A stretch of DNA of 5,651 nt from Planctomycetota bacterium (lineage in GTDB: Bacteria; Planctomycetota; Planctomycetia; Isosphaerales; Isosphaeraceae): assembly GCA_021778575.1 (NCBI GenBank), contig JAJYCH010000357.1:1-5651 (forward strand), written 5' to 3'. This document shows positions 1-5,651 of the stretch, in pieces (the first letter of the stretch is position 1; each line of letters starts with the position of its first letter). Made by a program: the position numbers and the translations under genes. Under the pieces are notes generated by a model. It was not told where the DNA came from. It did not search any database and saw only the letters and a list, made by a program, of their open reading frames with translations.

Positions 1-2
1 AG

Positions 3-1301
3 TCGACTGAGAACTGGGACGCCCCGGTGATCGTGACGACCGCCGTTCAGTTCCTCGAATCCCTCTTTTCCAGACGTCCCGGGCGCTGCCGGAAGCTTCA
101 CAACATCGCCAATTCGGTGGTGATTTTCGATGAAGTCCAGACGCTACCGTTCCCGCTGCTGGACCCGATTCTCAGCGTCCTACGCGACCTTTCCCGCGAT
201 TTCGGCGTCACGTCGCTGCTCTGCTCGGCGACCCGGCCGACCTTCGCCCGATCGACGGAATTGCCAAGCGGCTTCGAACCCGGTGAATGCCGGGAGGTGA
301 TCGAAGACCCCCAGTCCGTCTTTCGGACGCTCCGCCGCTGTCGCCTCGAGCTGCCCTGTCTCCGCGAAACCTGGTCGTGGAACGATCTCGCCGATCGGCT
401 CGAACAGGAGCCGATGGCGTTGGTCATCGTCAACCTTCGCAAGCACGCGCAGGAACTTTACGACGTGTTGAAAGGCCGAGGTATCACGAACCTCTTCCAC
501 CTTTCCAGCACGATGTGCCCGACCCATCGCGAGGATGTCCTGGGCCGGAAGGAGAATCCCGAGGAGAGGACAATCTATGGGGCGCTGAACAAGGGAAAAT
601 GCATTGTCATCAGCACGCAGGTGATCGAGGCTGGCGTCGATATTAGCTTTCCTGTCGTCTACCGGGCGATATCGCCCATCGATTCGATCATACAAGCATG
701 TGGTAGGTGTGATCGCGAAGGACTCCTGACGCTGGTCGCCGGTTTACCCGCCGGGCGGGTGGTTGTCTTCCGGCCCGAGGGGCAATGCATCACTCCCCCC
801 GGTTATTACGCTCGTGCTACCGAGGAGACGATTGTCATCCTCGGCGAGATTGCGAATGAGCCGTCGCGGGCCTTGGAGGATCCAAAAATCTTCGAGGACT
901 TTCACAACCTGTTGATCGCCAGTGGGGAAGGTACGGAGACCGCCAAGAAGATTCAAGAGCAGCGCCGCTGGCTCAACTTCAAGACAGTGGACGAACTGTT
1001 CAAGGTTATCGACGAGGCGGGTCGGAGTGTTGCGGTCCCTTACGCCGAGGGGGCTCAACTCATCGACGAGATTCGTCGCAAGCAACACCTGACCCCCGAG
1101 GACCGCCGCAAGCTCCAGCGGTTCTCTGTCGGGCTCATGCCCAACTGGATCGATCATTTCCGCCGGCTCAAACTGATCAAGCCGATCCTCGTCGGTCAGG
1201 AAGACGGCCCGCTTTACTACGACGGGAAAGACTATGACGAGGGGGCCATCGGCCTCCGCGTTGGTGAGTTGCCGCCGGAGTCTTTTGTGTTCGATCCCTG
1301 A
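3..1301 (+). CDS. cas3: CRISPR-associated helicase/nuclease Cas3, type I-C (partial, 5' end outside window)
   Basis: Cas3 is recruited by target-bound Cascade and unwinds and degrades the DNA with an SF2 helicase and an HD nuclease. The frame is open from base 3, so the gene begins upstream; the GTG at 27 is an internal Val codon, because the residues before it (ENWDAP) belong to the conserved Cas3 stretch leading into TTAVQF. Visible in the 432-residue fragment: Walker B box DEVQ (residues 43-46, bases 129-140), motif III SATRP (75-79, bases 225-239), motif IV-like LVIVNLRKHA (about 140-149), motif V STQVIEAGVD (204-213, bases 612-641) and motif VI QACGRCDR (231-238, bases 693-716). The remainder is the Cas3 C-terminal domain. 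The HD domain and helicase motif I, some 300 or more residues in a normal family member, lie upstream. No frameshift or stop interrupts the helicase core, so the gene looks intact here. cas5c follows after 296 bases, an unusually wide gap for this locus. Confidence 0.96.
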   Translation, partial: STENWDAPVIVTTAVQFLESLFSRRPGRCRKLHNIANSVVIFDEVQTLPFPLLDPILSVLRDLSRDFGVTSLLCSATRPTFARSTELPSGFEPGECREVIEDPQSVFRTLRRCRLELPCLRETWSWNDLADRLEQEPMALVIVNLRKHAQELYDVLKGRGITNLFHLSSTMCPTHREDVLGRKENPEERTIYGALNKGKCIVISTQVIEAGVDISFPVVYRAISPIDSIIQACGRCDREGLLTLVAGLPAGRVVVFRPEGQCITPPGYYARATEETIVILGEIANEPSRALEDPKIFEDFHNLLIASGEGTETAKKIQEQRRWLNFKTVDELFKVIDEAGRSVAVPYAEGAQLIDEIRRKQHLTPEDRRKLQRFSVGLMPNWIDHFRRLKLIKPILVGQEDGPLYYDGKDYDEGAIGLRVGELPPESFVFDP

Positions 1302-1340
1302 AAAACCCCCAACCCGGTTGACCGAGAAGGGGGCTTGTCT
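1301..1340 (+). terminator. Possible imperfect intrinsic terminator after cas3
   Basis: Directly after the cas3 stop, CCCCC (1306-1310) can pair with GGGGG (1329-1333), and inside it CGG (1315-1317) pairs with CCG (1322-1324) around a TTGA loop. Unpaired bases separate the two helices, and the following tract (CTTGTCTTC) is only moderately T-rich. The A-run at 1301-1305 could pair partly with it. This fits a weak terminator ending the cas3 transcript, but the structure is imperfect and was judged by eye, without an energy calculation. Confidence 0.4.
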
Positions 1341-1362
1341 TCAATGGCGCGGCCGAGATGTT

Positions 1363-1383
1363 TCAATCAGCTCCCCTGATTGA
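1363..1383. repeat. Inverted repeat, 8-bp arms, 5-nt loop
   Basis: TCAATCAG (1363-1370) is the exact reverse complement of CTGATTGA (1376-1383), with CTCCC between. Two flanking T:G wobbles could extend the RNA stem. The core TCAATCA recurs in direct orientation at 1426-1432. The left edge reads GTTTCAATC (1360-1368), which looks like the reversed end of many type I CRISPR repeats, but only one copy exists. Confidence 0.7.
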
Positions 1384-1439
1384 GGAATTCGCGGCAAGGG
1401 AGAACTCCATCCTACGCAATCGGACTCAATCATGCGAAT

Positions 1440-1475
1440 TTGGAATTCTCACCCGCGTCGAGGTGAGAATTCCAA
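1440..1475. repeat. Perfect 14-bp inverted repeat, candidate operator or RNA hairpin
   Basis: The left arm TTGGAATTCTCACC (1440-1453) is the exact reverse complement of the right arm GGTGAGAATTCCAA (1462-1475), with an 8-base spacer CGCGTCGA. No T-run follows on either strand, so it is not a classical intrinsic terminator. It lies about 120 bases before the cas5c start and upstream of the promoter-like pair at 1504-1532, a position where a dimeric regulator could bind. Alternatively it forms a hairpin in read-through RNA from cas3. The pairing is directly visible; the role is inference. Confidence 0.85.
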
Positions 1476-1503
1476 CAAAATCGCCATCTCTGCCGCACCA
1501 TAT

Positions 1504-1532
1504 TTGCGATTGCCTCGAAGCGCTGATATGCT
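1504..1532 (+). promoter_or_regulatory. Weak sigma70-like promoter candidate for the cas5c operon
   Basis: TTGCGA (1504-1509) and TATGCT (1527-1532) are separated by 17 bases, each matching four of six positions of the -35 and -10 consensus. It would give an untranslated leader of roughly 60 bases before the cas5c ATG. Such matches arise by chance, so support comes mainly from the position in a non-coding gap after a possible terminator. Confidence 0.3.
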
Positions 1533-1586
1533 CCGTTCCGTGTGACCGACAGTACAGAGTCAAATTCAACCCTGAACTTTTCTCTT

Positions 1587-1591
1587 GAGGT
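1587..1591 (+). promoter_or_regulatory. Ribosome binding site of cas5c
   Basis: GAGGT stands six bases before the ATG at 1598. This spacing fits the 1598 ATG; the ATG at 1593 is out of frame and too close. Confidence 0.7.
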
Positions 1592-1597
1592 AATGAG

Positions 1598-2329
1598 ATG
1601 ACTCCATTGGAACGACCCACACTCGTTTCTCTCATCGTCCGCGGTGATTTCGGATGTTGGACGAGACCAGAGTTTTCCGCTGAGAGGGTCTCGTACGCGC
1701 TTCCAACGCCGTCATCGGCTCGTGGAATGCTAGAATCTATATATTATGAACCTCAGATGATGTATCTGATCGACAGCATCGGCGTGATCCGCCGGGGTTC
1801 GTGGTTCTCATTCCGCCGGAATGAGGTCAAAAAGGTCGTTTCGGTCAAGGAGGCTGCTCGGGCGATGGAGGGAGGGTCTCCCTTGGAACCAATCTGGGCT
1901 GGGGGCGGGGCGGAGGACGCGACCCAGCGCGGCATGCTCGCCTTGGCGGACGTCGCTTACCTGATCACGGCCGAGATCCGGCTGACCCACCGGGCCGAGC
2001 CCCCCCGCGACTCCCTCGAGAAGTATCGCGGCCAGTTCATTCGGCGAGCCAAGACCGGCAAATGTACCCACCGCCCTTGCCTGGGCGTCCGCGAGTTCGA
2101 CGCCTTCTTCGAGTATGTCGAAGACCCGTCTACCGTACAGCTTTGCTCCAACGATTGGGGACGTGAGGATCTCGGTCTGATGCTCTACGACGTCTTCGAT
2201 CCTTATCAGCGTGTCTCGGGCCGCGACGTCGCGCCCCAGTCCGTCTTCTTCCGGGCCAAGATCGAGGGGGCAAGGCTCGATTGCCACCCCGATCGCGTCG
2301 AGCTGATCCGAAAGGGGGTTGCGTCGTGA
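1598..2329 (+). CDS. cas5c: Cas5c (Cas5d), type I-C crRNA-processing Cascade subunit
   Basis: Type I-C systems have no Cas6; Cas5c cuts pre-crRNA in the repeat and stays on the 5' handle as a Cascade subunit. The 243-residue length is normal for the family. Family signatures in order: an N-terminal beta strand with GDFGCWTRPE (residues 16-25), ERVSY (29-33), TPSSARGMLESIYY (37-50), RRNEV (73-77), ADVAYLI (117-123), KYRGQFIRR (142-150), then CTHRPCLGVREFDAFFE (156-172) and LMLYDVFD (194-201). Aligned by eye with the Bacillus halodurans enzyme, whose proposed catalytic residues are Tyr46, Lys116 and His117, Tyr49 matches Tyr46 and Lys142-Tyr143 falls where Lys116-His117 would be, so the His is Tyr here. 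The alignment is from memory. The ATG has a good ribosome binding site. The first 170 or so bases are noticeably more AT-rich (CTA, ATA, TAT codons) than the rest. The stop overlaps the cas8c start. Confidence 0.95.
   Translation: MTPLERPTLVSLIVRGDFGCWTRPEFSAERVSYALPTPSSARGMLESIYYEPQMMYLIDSIGVIRRGSWFSFRRNEVKKVVSVKEAARAMEGGSPLEPIWAGGGAEDATQRGMLALADVAYLITAEIRLTHRAEPPRDSLEKYRGQFIRRAKTGKCTHRPCLGVREFDAFFEYVEDPSTVQLCSNDWGREDLGLMLYDVFDPYQRVSGRDVAPQSVFFRAKIEGARLDCHPDRVELIRKGVAS
2312..2318 (+). promoter_or_regulatory. Ribosome binding site of cas8c
   Basis: AAGGGGG inside the end of cas5c lies seven bases before the GTG at 2326. It favours this GTG over the upstream in-frame TTG at 2281. Confidence 0.55.
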
Positions 2330-4368
2330 TTCTCAAGGCGCTGAGTGAGTATGCGTATCAGATCGGGCTCGTCGAGGGGATGGCGATCAAGGCTCGTCTG
2401 GTTCACCTGATCCTCTGGATCGACACCGACGGCCAGATCCTGGCTTCTGCCCCCTGGAGTGTCCTGGCCCGGGACGTTACCGATCTCAAGAAGGGCAAGA
2501 CCCGCGAGGAACCTGGCAAGCTCCTGGATATGCCCGAGTTCCCCGGCGTGAACTCTGGCGGCAAGGCCCAGTTCCTGGCCGACTCGGTTGATAAGGTGCT
2601 CGGCCTGATGGGGAAGTCGGGCGAGCCCGTCCCCGACGACGGCAAGAACGCCGCCAAGGCGTTTGAACATTACTGGAAGCGAATCGCCGACGCCTACGCC
2701 GAGACCAAGAACCCCGAACTGGCGGCACTCCTCAAGTTCCGCGAACGCTACCTGGCCGTCGCCGACCGGAAGGCGGCTCTTGAAGCGATTGTTGGATTCG
2801 AGCCCATCGGTAAAGAGGCCCGATTAACCTTCTCAGCTCGACAGACCGGCGGCCTTCCAATCCCTCTCGACGGTCGGACGATGACCTTCCGCGTAGACTC
2901 GTCGAAGCCGCACGTTTTCGCAGTCGGCTCGCCGCTCCGCGACTACTGGACCGCGCAGTTCCGCCGCGAGCGATTCGCTAGCACGCCAGACGATCCGGCC
3001 AAGGGCCGGGGGACGTGTCTGGTCACTGGCGAAACGAACGTTCCGATTGCCGAGGTTCACCGGACAACGATAAAAGGGGTTCCTGGTCAAACGCCGTTAA
3101 AATTTCTGGTTTCGTTCGACTCGGAAACCCCCAGCCTCCGGTCTTACGGGTTCGAGAAGGGTTGGAACTCGCCGGTGTCCGAGGACGCGGCGGTGGCCTA
3201 CGCCCTCGGCCTTAACAGTCTCCTCGCCGACGAGAATACGCGGAAGAAACTGGGCGATTCGGTCCTATGCTCCTGGGTGAATGTCGACCCCGAGGCGGGC
3301 GGCGAGTTCCTCAACCTGCTCGACGCCCCGACCGCCGACGCCCGATCCAAGTTCTTCCAGGAGTTCGAATCTGGCCGGTTCGCCCATGCCCTCGTGCCCG
3401 CGCTCTACCGATCGCTGACACTCGCCGCCAACGGTGGACGAGTCGTGGTTCGCCGCTGGCTCGACGTGCCACTCCAGGAAGCGGTCGATGCCGTCCGCCT
3501 CTGGTTCGACGACCTCGAAATCGACGCCATCCCCATCCCCCAGGCCTCCGCGAATTCGGCGGGACGGAAGTCATCGAAGGCGGCTTCCGTCGAATCACCC
3601 CCGGCCGAAGCCCCAACGTTCAGCCCATTTGCGATCTACGCGTTGGCCGCCACCACGGCCCGAGTTTCCTCGGAGGTCCAGGCGACAACCTACGACGCGC
3701 TCTATCGCGCGGCCCTCGACCCCGGCCGTTTTCGACCCGGCTCGCTGCTGGCGCCGATCCTCGGTCGGCTCAGGATCGCAGCCGCCCAGCGCGGCAACGG
3801 CGTCCGCTTCGATACCCCACGATTTGCCCTTATCAAGCTCATCCTCAACCGATCGGAGGATCGACTCATGCCCGAGGACCGGACTTTGACTATTCAACGA
3901 GAACTCGCGGAGACCACCGATCCCGCCTACAACTGCGGTAGGATCCTCGCCCTGCTTGACGACATGCAATACCAAGCTCATCAAGGCGAGGTCGGGGCCG
4001 ATGTCGTGGCCCGTTTCTACGGCAATGCCTCGACCTTCCCCGCCAACGTGTTCCCTCGCCTGCTCAGGCTGGAGAAGCATCATCGGGCGAAGGCGCTGAA
4101 GAACAAGAAGACCGTTGGGGCCGCGTTGGCGATCGGCCGGAAAATGGACGATGTGATCGCGATCTTGGGGAAATCCGGTCCTGGCGAGGCTCCCGATTTC
4201 CCGAGCCTTCTTTCACTCCGAGATCAAGGCCGCTTCGCCATCGGGTTTCATCAACAGAAAGCAGACAGCGAACGCGAGCGCAAGGCCCGAGCCGACGCCA
4301 TCAAGAAGGGCGAGACCCTCGCCGAAGCCGACTCGACCGAAGCCGGCGTCACCCTCGAAATCGACTAA
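2326..4368 (+). CDS. cas8c: Cas8c (Csd1), large subunit of type I-C Cascade
   Basis: Cas8c is the large Cascade subunit that recognises the PAM and contacts the non-target strand; its C-terminal part corresponds to the small subunit Cas11. I chose the GTG at 2326, giving 680 residues and a GTGA overlap with the cas5c stop, since the protein then begins MILKALSEYAYQIG, close to usual Cas8c starts. Family signatures: GTCLVTGE (229-236), EVHRTTIKGVPGQ (243-255), the SYG motif (273-275) followed by GWNSPVS, VVRRWLDVPL, then YNCGRILALLDD (535-546), FPANVFPRLLRLEKHH (571-586) and FAIGFHQQK near 637-645. It is somewhat longer than most family members, which are about 570-620 residues from memory. 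A Ser/Ala/Pro-rich linker at about 406-427 and a charged tail after about 646 contribute to this. An in-frame internal start at Met515 probably yields a separate Cas11c. cas7c follows 33 bases after the stop. Confidence 0.95.
   Translation: MILKALSEYAYQIGLVEGMAIKARLVHLILWIDTDGQILASAPWSVLARDVTDLKKGKTREEPGKLLDMPEFPGVNSGGKAQFLADSVDKVLGLMGKSGEPVPDDGKNAAKAFEHYWKRIADAYAETKNPELAALLKFRERYLAVADRKAALEAIVGFEPIGKEARLTFSARQTGGLPIPLDGRTMTFRVDSSKPHVFAVGSPLRDYWTAQFRRERFASTPDDPAKGRGTCLVTGETNVPIAEVHRTTIKGVPGQTPLKFLVSFDSETPSLRSYGFEKGWNSPVSEDAAVAYALGLNSLLADENTRKKLGDSVLCSWVNVDPEAGGEFLNLLDAPTADARSKFFQEFESGRFAHALVPALYRSLTLAANGGRVVVRRWLDVPLQEAVDAVRLWFDDLEIDAIPIPQASANSAGRKSSKAASVESPPAEAPTFSPFAIYALAATTARVSSEVQATTYDALYRAALDPGRFRPGSLLAPILGRLRIAAAQRGNGVRFDTPRFALIKLILNRSEDRLMPEDRTLTIQRELAETTDPAYNCGRILALLDDMQYQAHQGEVGADVVARFYGNASTFPANVFPRLLRLEKHHRAKALKNKKTVGAALAIGRKMDDVIAILGKSGPGEAPDFPSLLSLRDQGRFAIGFHQQKADSERERKARADAIKKGETLAEADSTEAGVTLEID
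3855..3860 (+). promoter_or_regulatory. Internal Shine-Dalgarno site within cas8c (for Cas11c)
   Basis: GGAGGA, a near-perfect match to the anti-Shine-Dalgarno sequence, lies seven bases before an in-frame ATG at 3868. It falls just before the part of Cas8c that corresponds to the small subunit. Its strength exceeds that of the sites before cas5c and cas8c themselves. Confidence 0.7.
3868..4368 (+). CDS. cas11c: Probable internally translated small subunit Cas11c, nested in frame in cas8c
   Basis: In type I-C systems such as that of Desulfovibrio vulgaris, the small subunit is made by translation from an internal start in the 3' part of cas8c, and it stabilises the Cascade backbone and target strand. 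Here the ATG at 3868 (Met515 of Cas8c) is in frame, sits behind GGAGGA, and starts 20 residues before the conserved YNCGRILALLDD helix. The product would be 166 residues, beginning MPEDRTLTIQRELAE, with the FPANVFPRLLRL, HHRAK and FAIGFHQQK segments, ending in a Lys/Glu/Ala-rich tail of about 35 residues that may be disordered. Other in-frame ATG codons downstream (for example 3964) lack such a binding site and would cut the conserved helix. That the protein is made is inferred from the sequence and the family mechanism. Confidence 0.72.
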   Translation: MPEDRTLTIQRELAETTDPAYNCGRILALLDDMQYQAHQGEVGADVVARFYGNASTFPANVFPRLLRLEKHHRAKALKNKKTVGAALAIGRKMDDVIAILGKSGPGEAPDFPSLLSLRDQGRFAIGFHQQKADSERERKARADAIKKGETLAEADSTEAGVTLEID

Positions 4369-4385
4369 CACCCAACATTGAATTC

Positions 4386-4394
4386 GGAAGGAAG
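4386..4394 (+). promoter_or_regulatory. Ribosome binding site of cas7c
   Basis: GGAAGGAAG ends seven bases before the GTG at 4402. It decides in favour of that start; the in-frame TTG at 4378 lies upstream of the site and has none of its own. Confidence 0.7.
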
Positions 4395-4401
4395 TGCTGA
4401 C

Positions 4402-5352
4402 GTGTCCGAACCTATCGCCCATCGCCACGATATCTTGATCCTCCTAGAGGTCACAAACGGCAACCCCAACGGCGATCCTGACGCTGGCAATCAGCCCCGA
4501 GTCGACGCCGTCTCCGGCCGGGGGCTGATCTCCGACGTCTGCCTCAAGCGCAAGATCCGCAATTATGTCGATCTCTTCCCGCCGGCCGCCAACGGCAAGG
4601 GGTTCGACATCCTGATCAAACAGGGGAACGTCCTCAACGCCAAACAGGGTGAAGCCGAGGCGATGACCAAGGACCAGGTCAAGCAGAAAGAGAAGGCCAA
4701 GGTTAAGGACGAGCACGGACGACTCATCAAGGATTGGCTCTGCAATCAGTATTTCGATATCCGGACCTTCGGTCAGGTCATCTCCACGGGCAGCGAGGTC
4801 ATGAAAGGTTCACCCCACGGTCAGATTCGAGGCCCCGTTCAGTTCAGCTTCGGCCGGTCGTATGACCCGATCAATCCCCAGGAGATCACCATCACCCGTT
4901 GCGCCGTGACCAAGGAGGAGGACGCTGCGAAGGAGCGGACGATGGGCCAAAAGTATATCGTCCCGTATGGCCTGTACGCGGCGAAATGCTACGTCTCCCC
5001 CGCCTTCGCTCGGAATACCGCGTTTGACCAGTCCGATTATAACCTGTTCATCGAGGCCCTCTCCCACCTCTTCGATCACGACCGATCGTCCGCTCGGGGC
5101 GACATGGTCGTCCGGGGCGTGCTCGACTTCGAGCATGTCGGCACCCAGGCCGCCGCCAATGCCGACCAGAACCGCCGCGAGGCGATGCTCGGCTGTGCCC
5201 ACGCCCACGACCTCTTCGACTCGGTCGAGGTCATGCTGAAGAAGCCGGGTGCTATCCCCCAAGATTACGACGACTACTCGGTAAAGGTCAACTTCTCCGA
5301 GGACAAGTTCCCGGGCGTCAAGCTCCATCGCCATGTGAACCCGGAACGATGA
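4402..5352 (+). CDS. cas7c: Cas7c (Csd2), backbone subunit of type I-C Cascade
   Basis: Cas7c copies line up along the crRNA spacer and form the helical backbone of Cascade. The GTG at 4402, behind a strong binding site, gives 316 residues. Signatures: RHDILILLEVTNGNPNGDPD (8-27), which is the hallmark N-terminus of the family, followed by GRGLISDVCLKRKIRNYV (39-56), the FDIRTFGQVISTG region (118-130), IRGPVQFSFGRS (142-153) with the conserved basic and Gly residues of the RRM core, QKYIVPYGLYAAKCYVSP (183-200) and RGDMVVRGV (232-240). A Lys/Glu-rich stretch at about 81-110 probably belongs to the variable loop (thumb or web region) that differs between Cas7 proteins. The C-terminus VKVNFSEDKFPGVKLHRHV is also typical. 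The stop overlaps the cas4 start in ATGA, so translation is likely coupled. Confidence 0.96.
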   Translation: MSEPIAHRHDILILLEVTNGNPNGDPDAGNQPRVDAVSGRGLISDVCLKRKIRNYVDLFPPAANGKGFDILIKQGNVLNAKQGEAEAMTKDQVKQKEKAKVKDEHGRLIKDWLCNQYFDIRTFGQVISTGSEVMKGSPHGQIRGPVQFSFGRSYDPINPQEITITRCAVTKEEDAAKERTMGQKYIVPYGLYAAKCYVSPAFARNTAFDQSDYNLFIEALSHLFDHDRSSARGDMVVRGVLDFEHVGTQAAANADQNRREAMLGCAHAHDLFDSVEVMLKKPGAIPQDYDDYSVKVNFSEDKFPGVKLHRHVNPER

Positions 5353-5651
5353 GCGCCGCCGATGATCCCGAGGGGGACGACTTCGTCCCCCTCTCAGCCC
5401 TAAATGCATTACTGTATTGCGATCGTCGGGCGGCGCTCCGGCATCTCGACGGCCTTTACGTCCATAACGAGCACACTCGACGAGGAGACTCGCTCCACGC
5501 TCGGGCCGACCGACCCGGGTTTGAGCGTCGCAAGGGGGTCCGGACCGAACGCGGCCTCTGGATCGCCTCGCGCCGGCTCCGGCTCTATGGTCGGGCCGAC
5601 CTCGTCGAATTCCGCCGCGACCCCGGCCCAAGGCGGCGCGGCGCTCAGGTC
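5349..5651 (+). CDS. cas4: Cas4 adaptation nuclease, type I-C (partial, 3' end outside window)
   Basis: Cas4 is a RecB-family nuclease with an iron-sulfur cluster that works with Cas1-Cas2 to trim prespacers and select those with a correct PAM. The ATG overlaps the cas7c stop by ATGA, and no strong independent binding site precedes it. The 101 visible residues carry PLSALNALLYCDRRAAL (14-30), with Cys24 as the first cluster ligand; NEHTRRGDSLH (40-50), with His50 as the likely RecB motif I His; and GRADLVEF (81-88), with Asp84 as the motif II metal ligand. The ExK motif and the three C-terminal Cys residues would lie beyond the edge. An Arg/Pro-rich segment (89-97) follows motif II, where family members vary. 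Its position after cas7c is the usual one in I-C loci, normally followed by cas1 and cas2. Confidence 0.93.
   Translation, partial: MSAADDPEGDDFVPLSALNALLYCDRRAALRHLDGLYVHNEHTRRGDSLHARADRPGFERRKGVRTERGLWIASRRLRLYGRADLVEFRRDPGPRRRGAQV

Larger units (their letters stand above)
1302..1597. other. Non-coding gap between cas3 and cas5c
   Basis: This 296-base stretch is less GC-rich than the flanking genes. It contains a possible terminator, two inverted repeats, three copies of GGAATTC or its complement (1384-1390, 1442-1448, inverted at 1467-1473), and a promoter-like pair ahead of cas5c. The 76-codon reading frame starting at 1358 runs through both inverted repeats, has no good ribosome binding site and resembles no protein I know, so I do not call a gene. 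No CRISPR array is present: there are no regularly spaced repeats. Confidence 0.75.

Noticed and set aside
27..29. GTG at 27 as start of cas3
   Set aside because: The frame is open to the window edge and the residues before it (ENWDAP) are part of the conserved Cas3 sequence, so the gene begins outside the window.
1440..1475. 14-bp palindrome as an intrinsic terminator
   Set aside because: No T-run follows the stem on either strand.
1358..1588. 76-codon + strand ORF in the cas3-cas5c gap
   Set aside because: It runs through both inverted repeats, lacks a convincing ribosome binding site and shows no recognisable protein pattern.
2281..2283. TTG at 2281 as start of cas8c
   Set aside because: It would extend the protein 15 residues into cas5c with a basic stretch unlike Cas8c N-termini; the GTG at 2326 has a ribosome binding site and the usual 4-bp overlap.
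3267..3941. 224-codon + strand ORF in another frame inside cas8c
   Set aside because: Arg/Pro-rich composition typical of a frame-shifted GC-rich gene; the cas8c frame is continuous and matches the family.
4378..4380. TTG at 4378 as start of cas7c
   Set aside because: The only good ribosome binding site (4386-4394) lies downstream of it and fits the GTG at 4402.
4810..5631. 273-codon antisense ORF across cas7c and cas4
   Set aside because: Long antisense frames are common opposite GC-rich genes; the opposite strand encodes clear Cas7c and Cas4 signatures.

Overview
The window holds most of a type I-C (formerly Dvulg) CRISPR-Cas locus, all on the + strand, in the usual order cas3 - cas5c - cas8c - cas7c - cas4. 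Both end genes are cut by the window: cas3 lacks its N-terminal part (HD nuclease and the first helicase motifs) and cas4 lacks its C-terminal half. cas1, cas2 and the CRISPR array would be expected downstream but are not in view. The DNA is GC-rich with strong third-position G/C preference and dense shadow ORFs. The host is a high-GC bacterium. The wording of the Cas proteins would fit a planctomycete-type lineage, but that is a weak inference and no taxonomic marker gene is present.

Layout: 3-1301 is the C-terminal 432 residues of the Cas3 helicase. 1302-1597 is a 296-base gap with no convincing gene. It holds a possible terminator for cas3, two inverted repeats (one with perfect 14-bp arms) and a weak promoter-like pair. 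1598-2329 is cas5c, 2326-4368 cas8c (GTG start, 4-bp overlap with cas5c), 4402-5352 cas7c (GTG start 33 bases after cas8c) and 5349-5651 the start of cas4 (4-bp ATGA overlap with cas7c). The tight spacing from cas5c to cas4 suggests one operon, whereas cas3 appears to be separated from it.

How it works together: Cas5c is the crRNA-processing enzyme in I-C systems, which have no Cas6. Cas7c forms the backbone along the crRNA, Cas8c is the large subunit, and the assembled Cascade recruits Cas3 to unwind and degrade target DNA. Cas4 acts with Cas1-Cas2 in prespacer trimming and PAM selection.

The most informative detail beyond ordinary annotation is an in-frame ATG at 3868 inside cas8c, preceded by GGAGGA with a 7-base spacer. 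It would produce a separate 166-residue small subunit (Cas11c), matching the internal-translation mechanism described for type I-C. The other points worth checking are the palindromic structures in the cas3-cas5c gap and a Lys-Tyr pair in Cas5c where the Bacillus halodurans homologue has Lys-His. The system itself is a known type; I see no wholly new system here.
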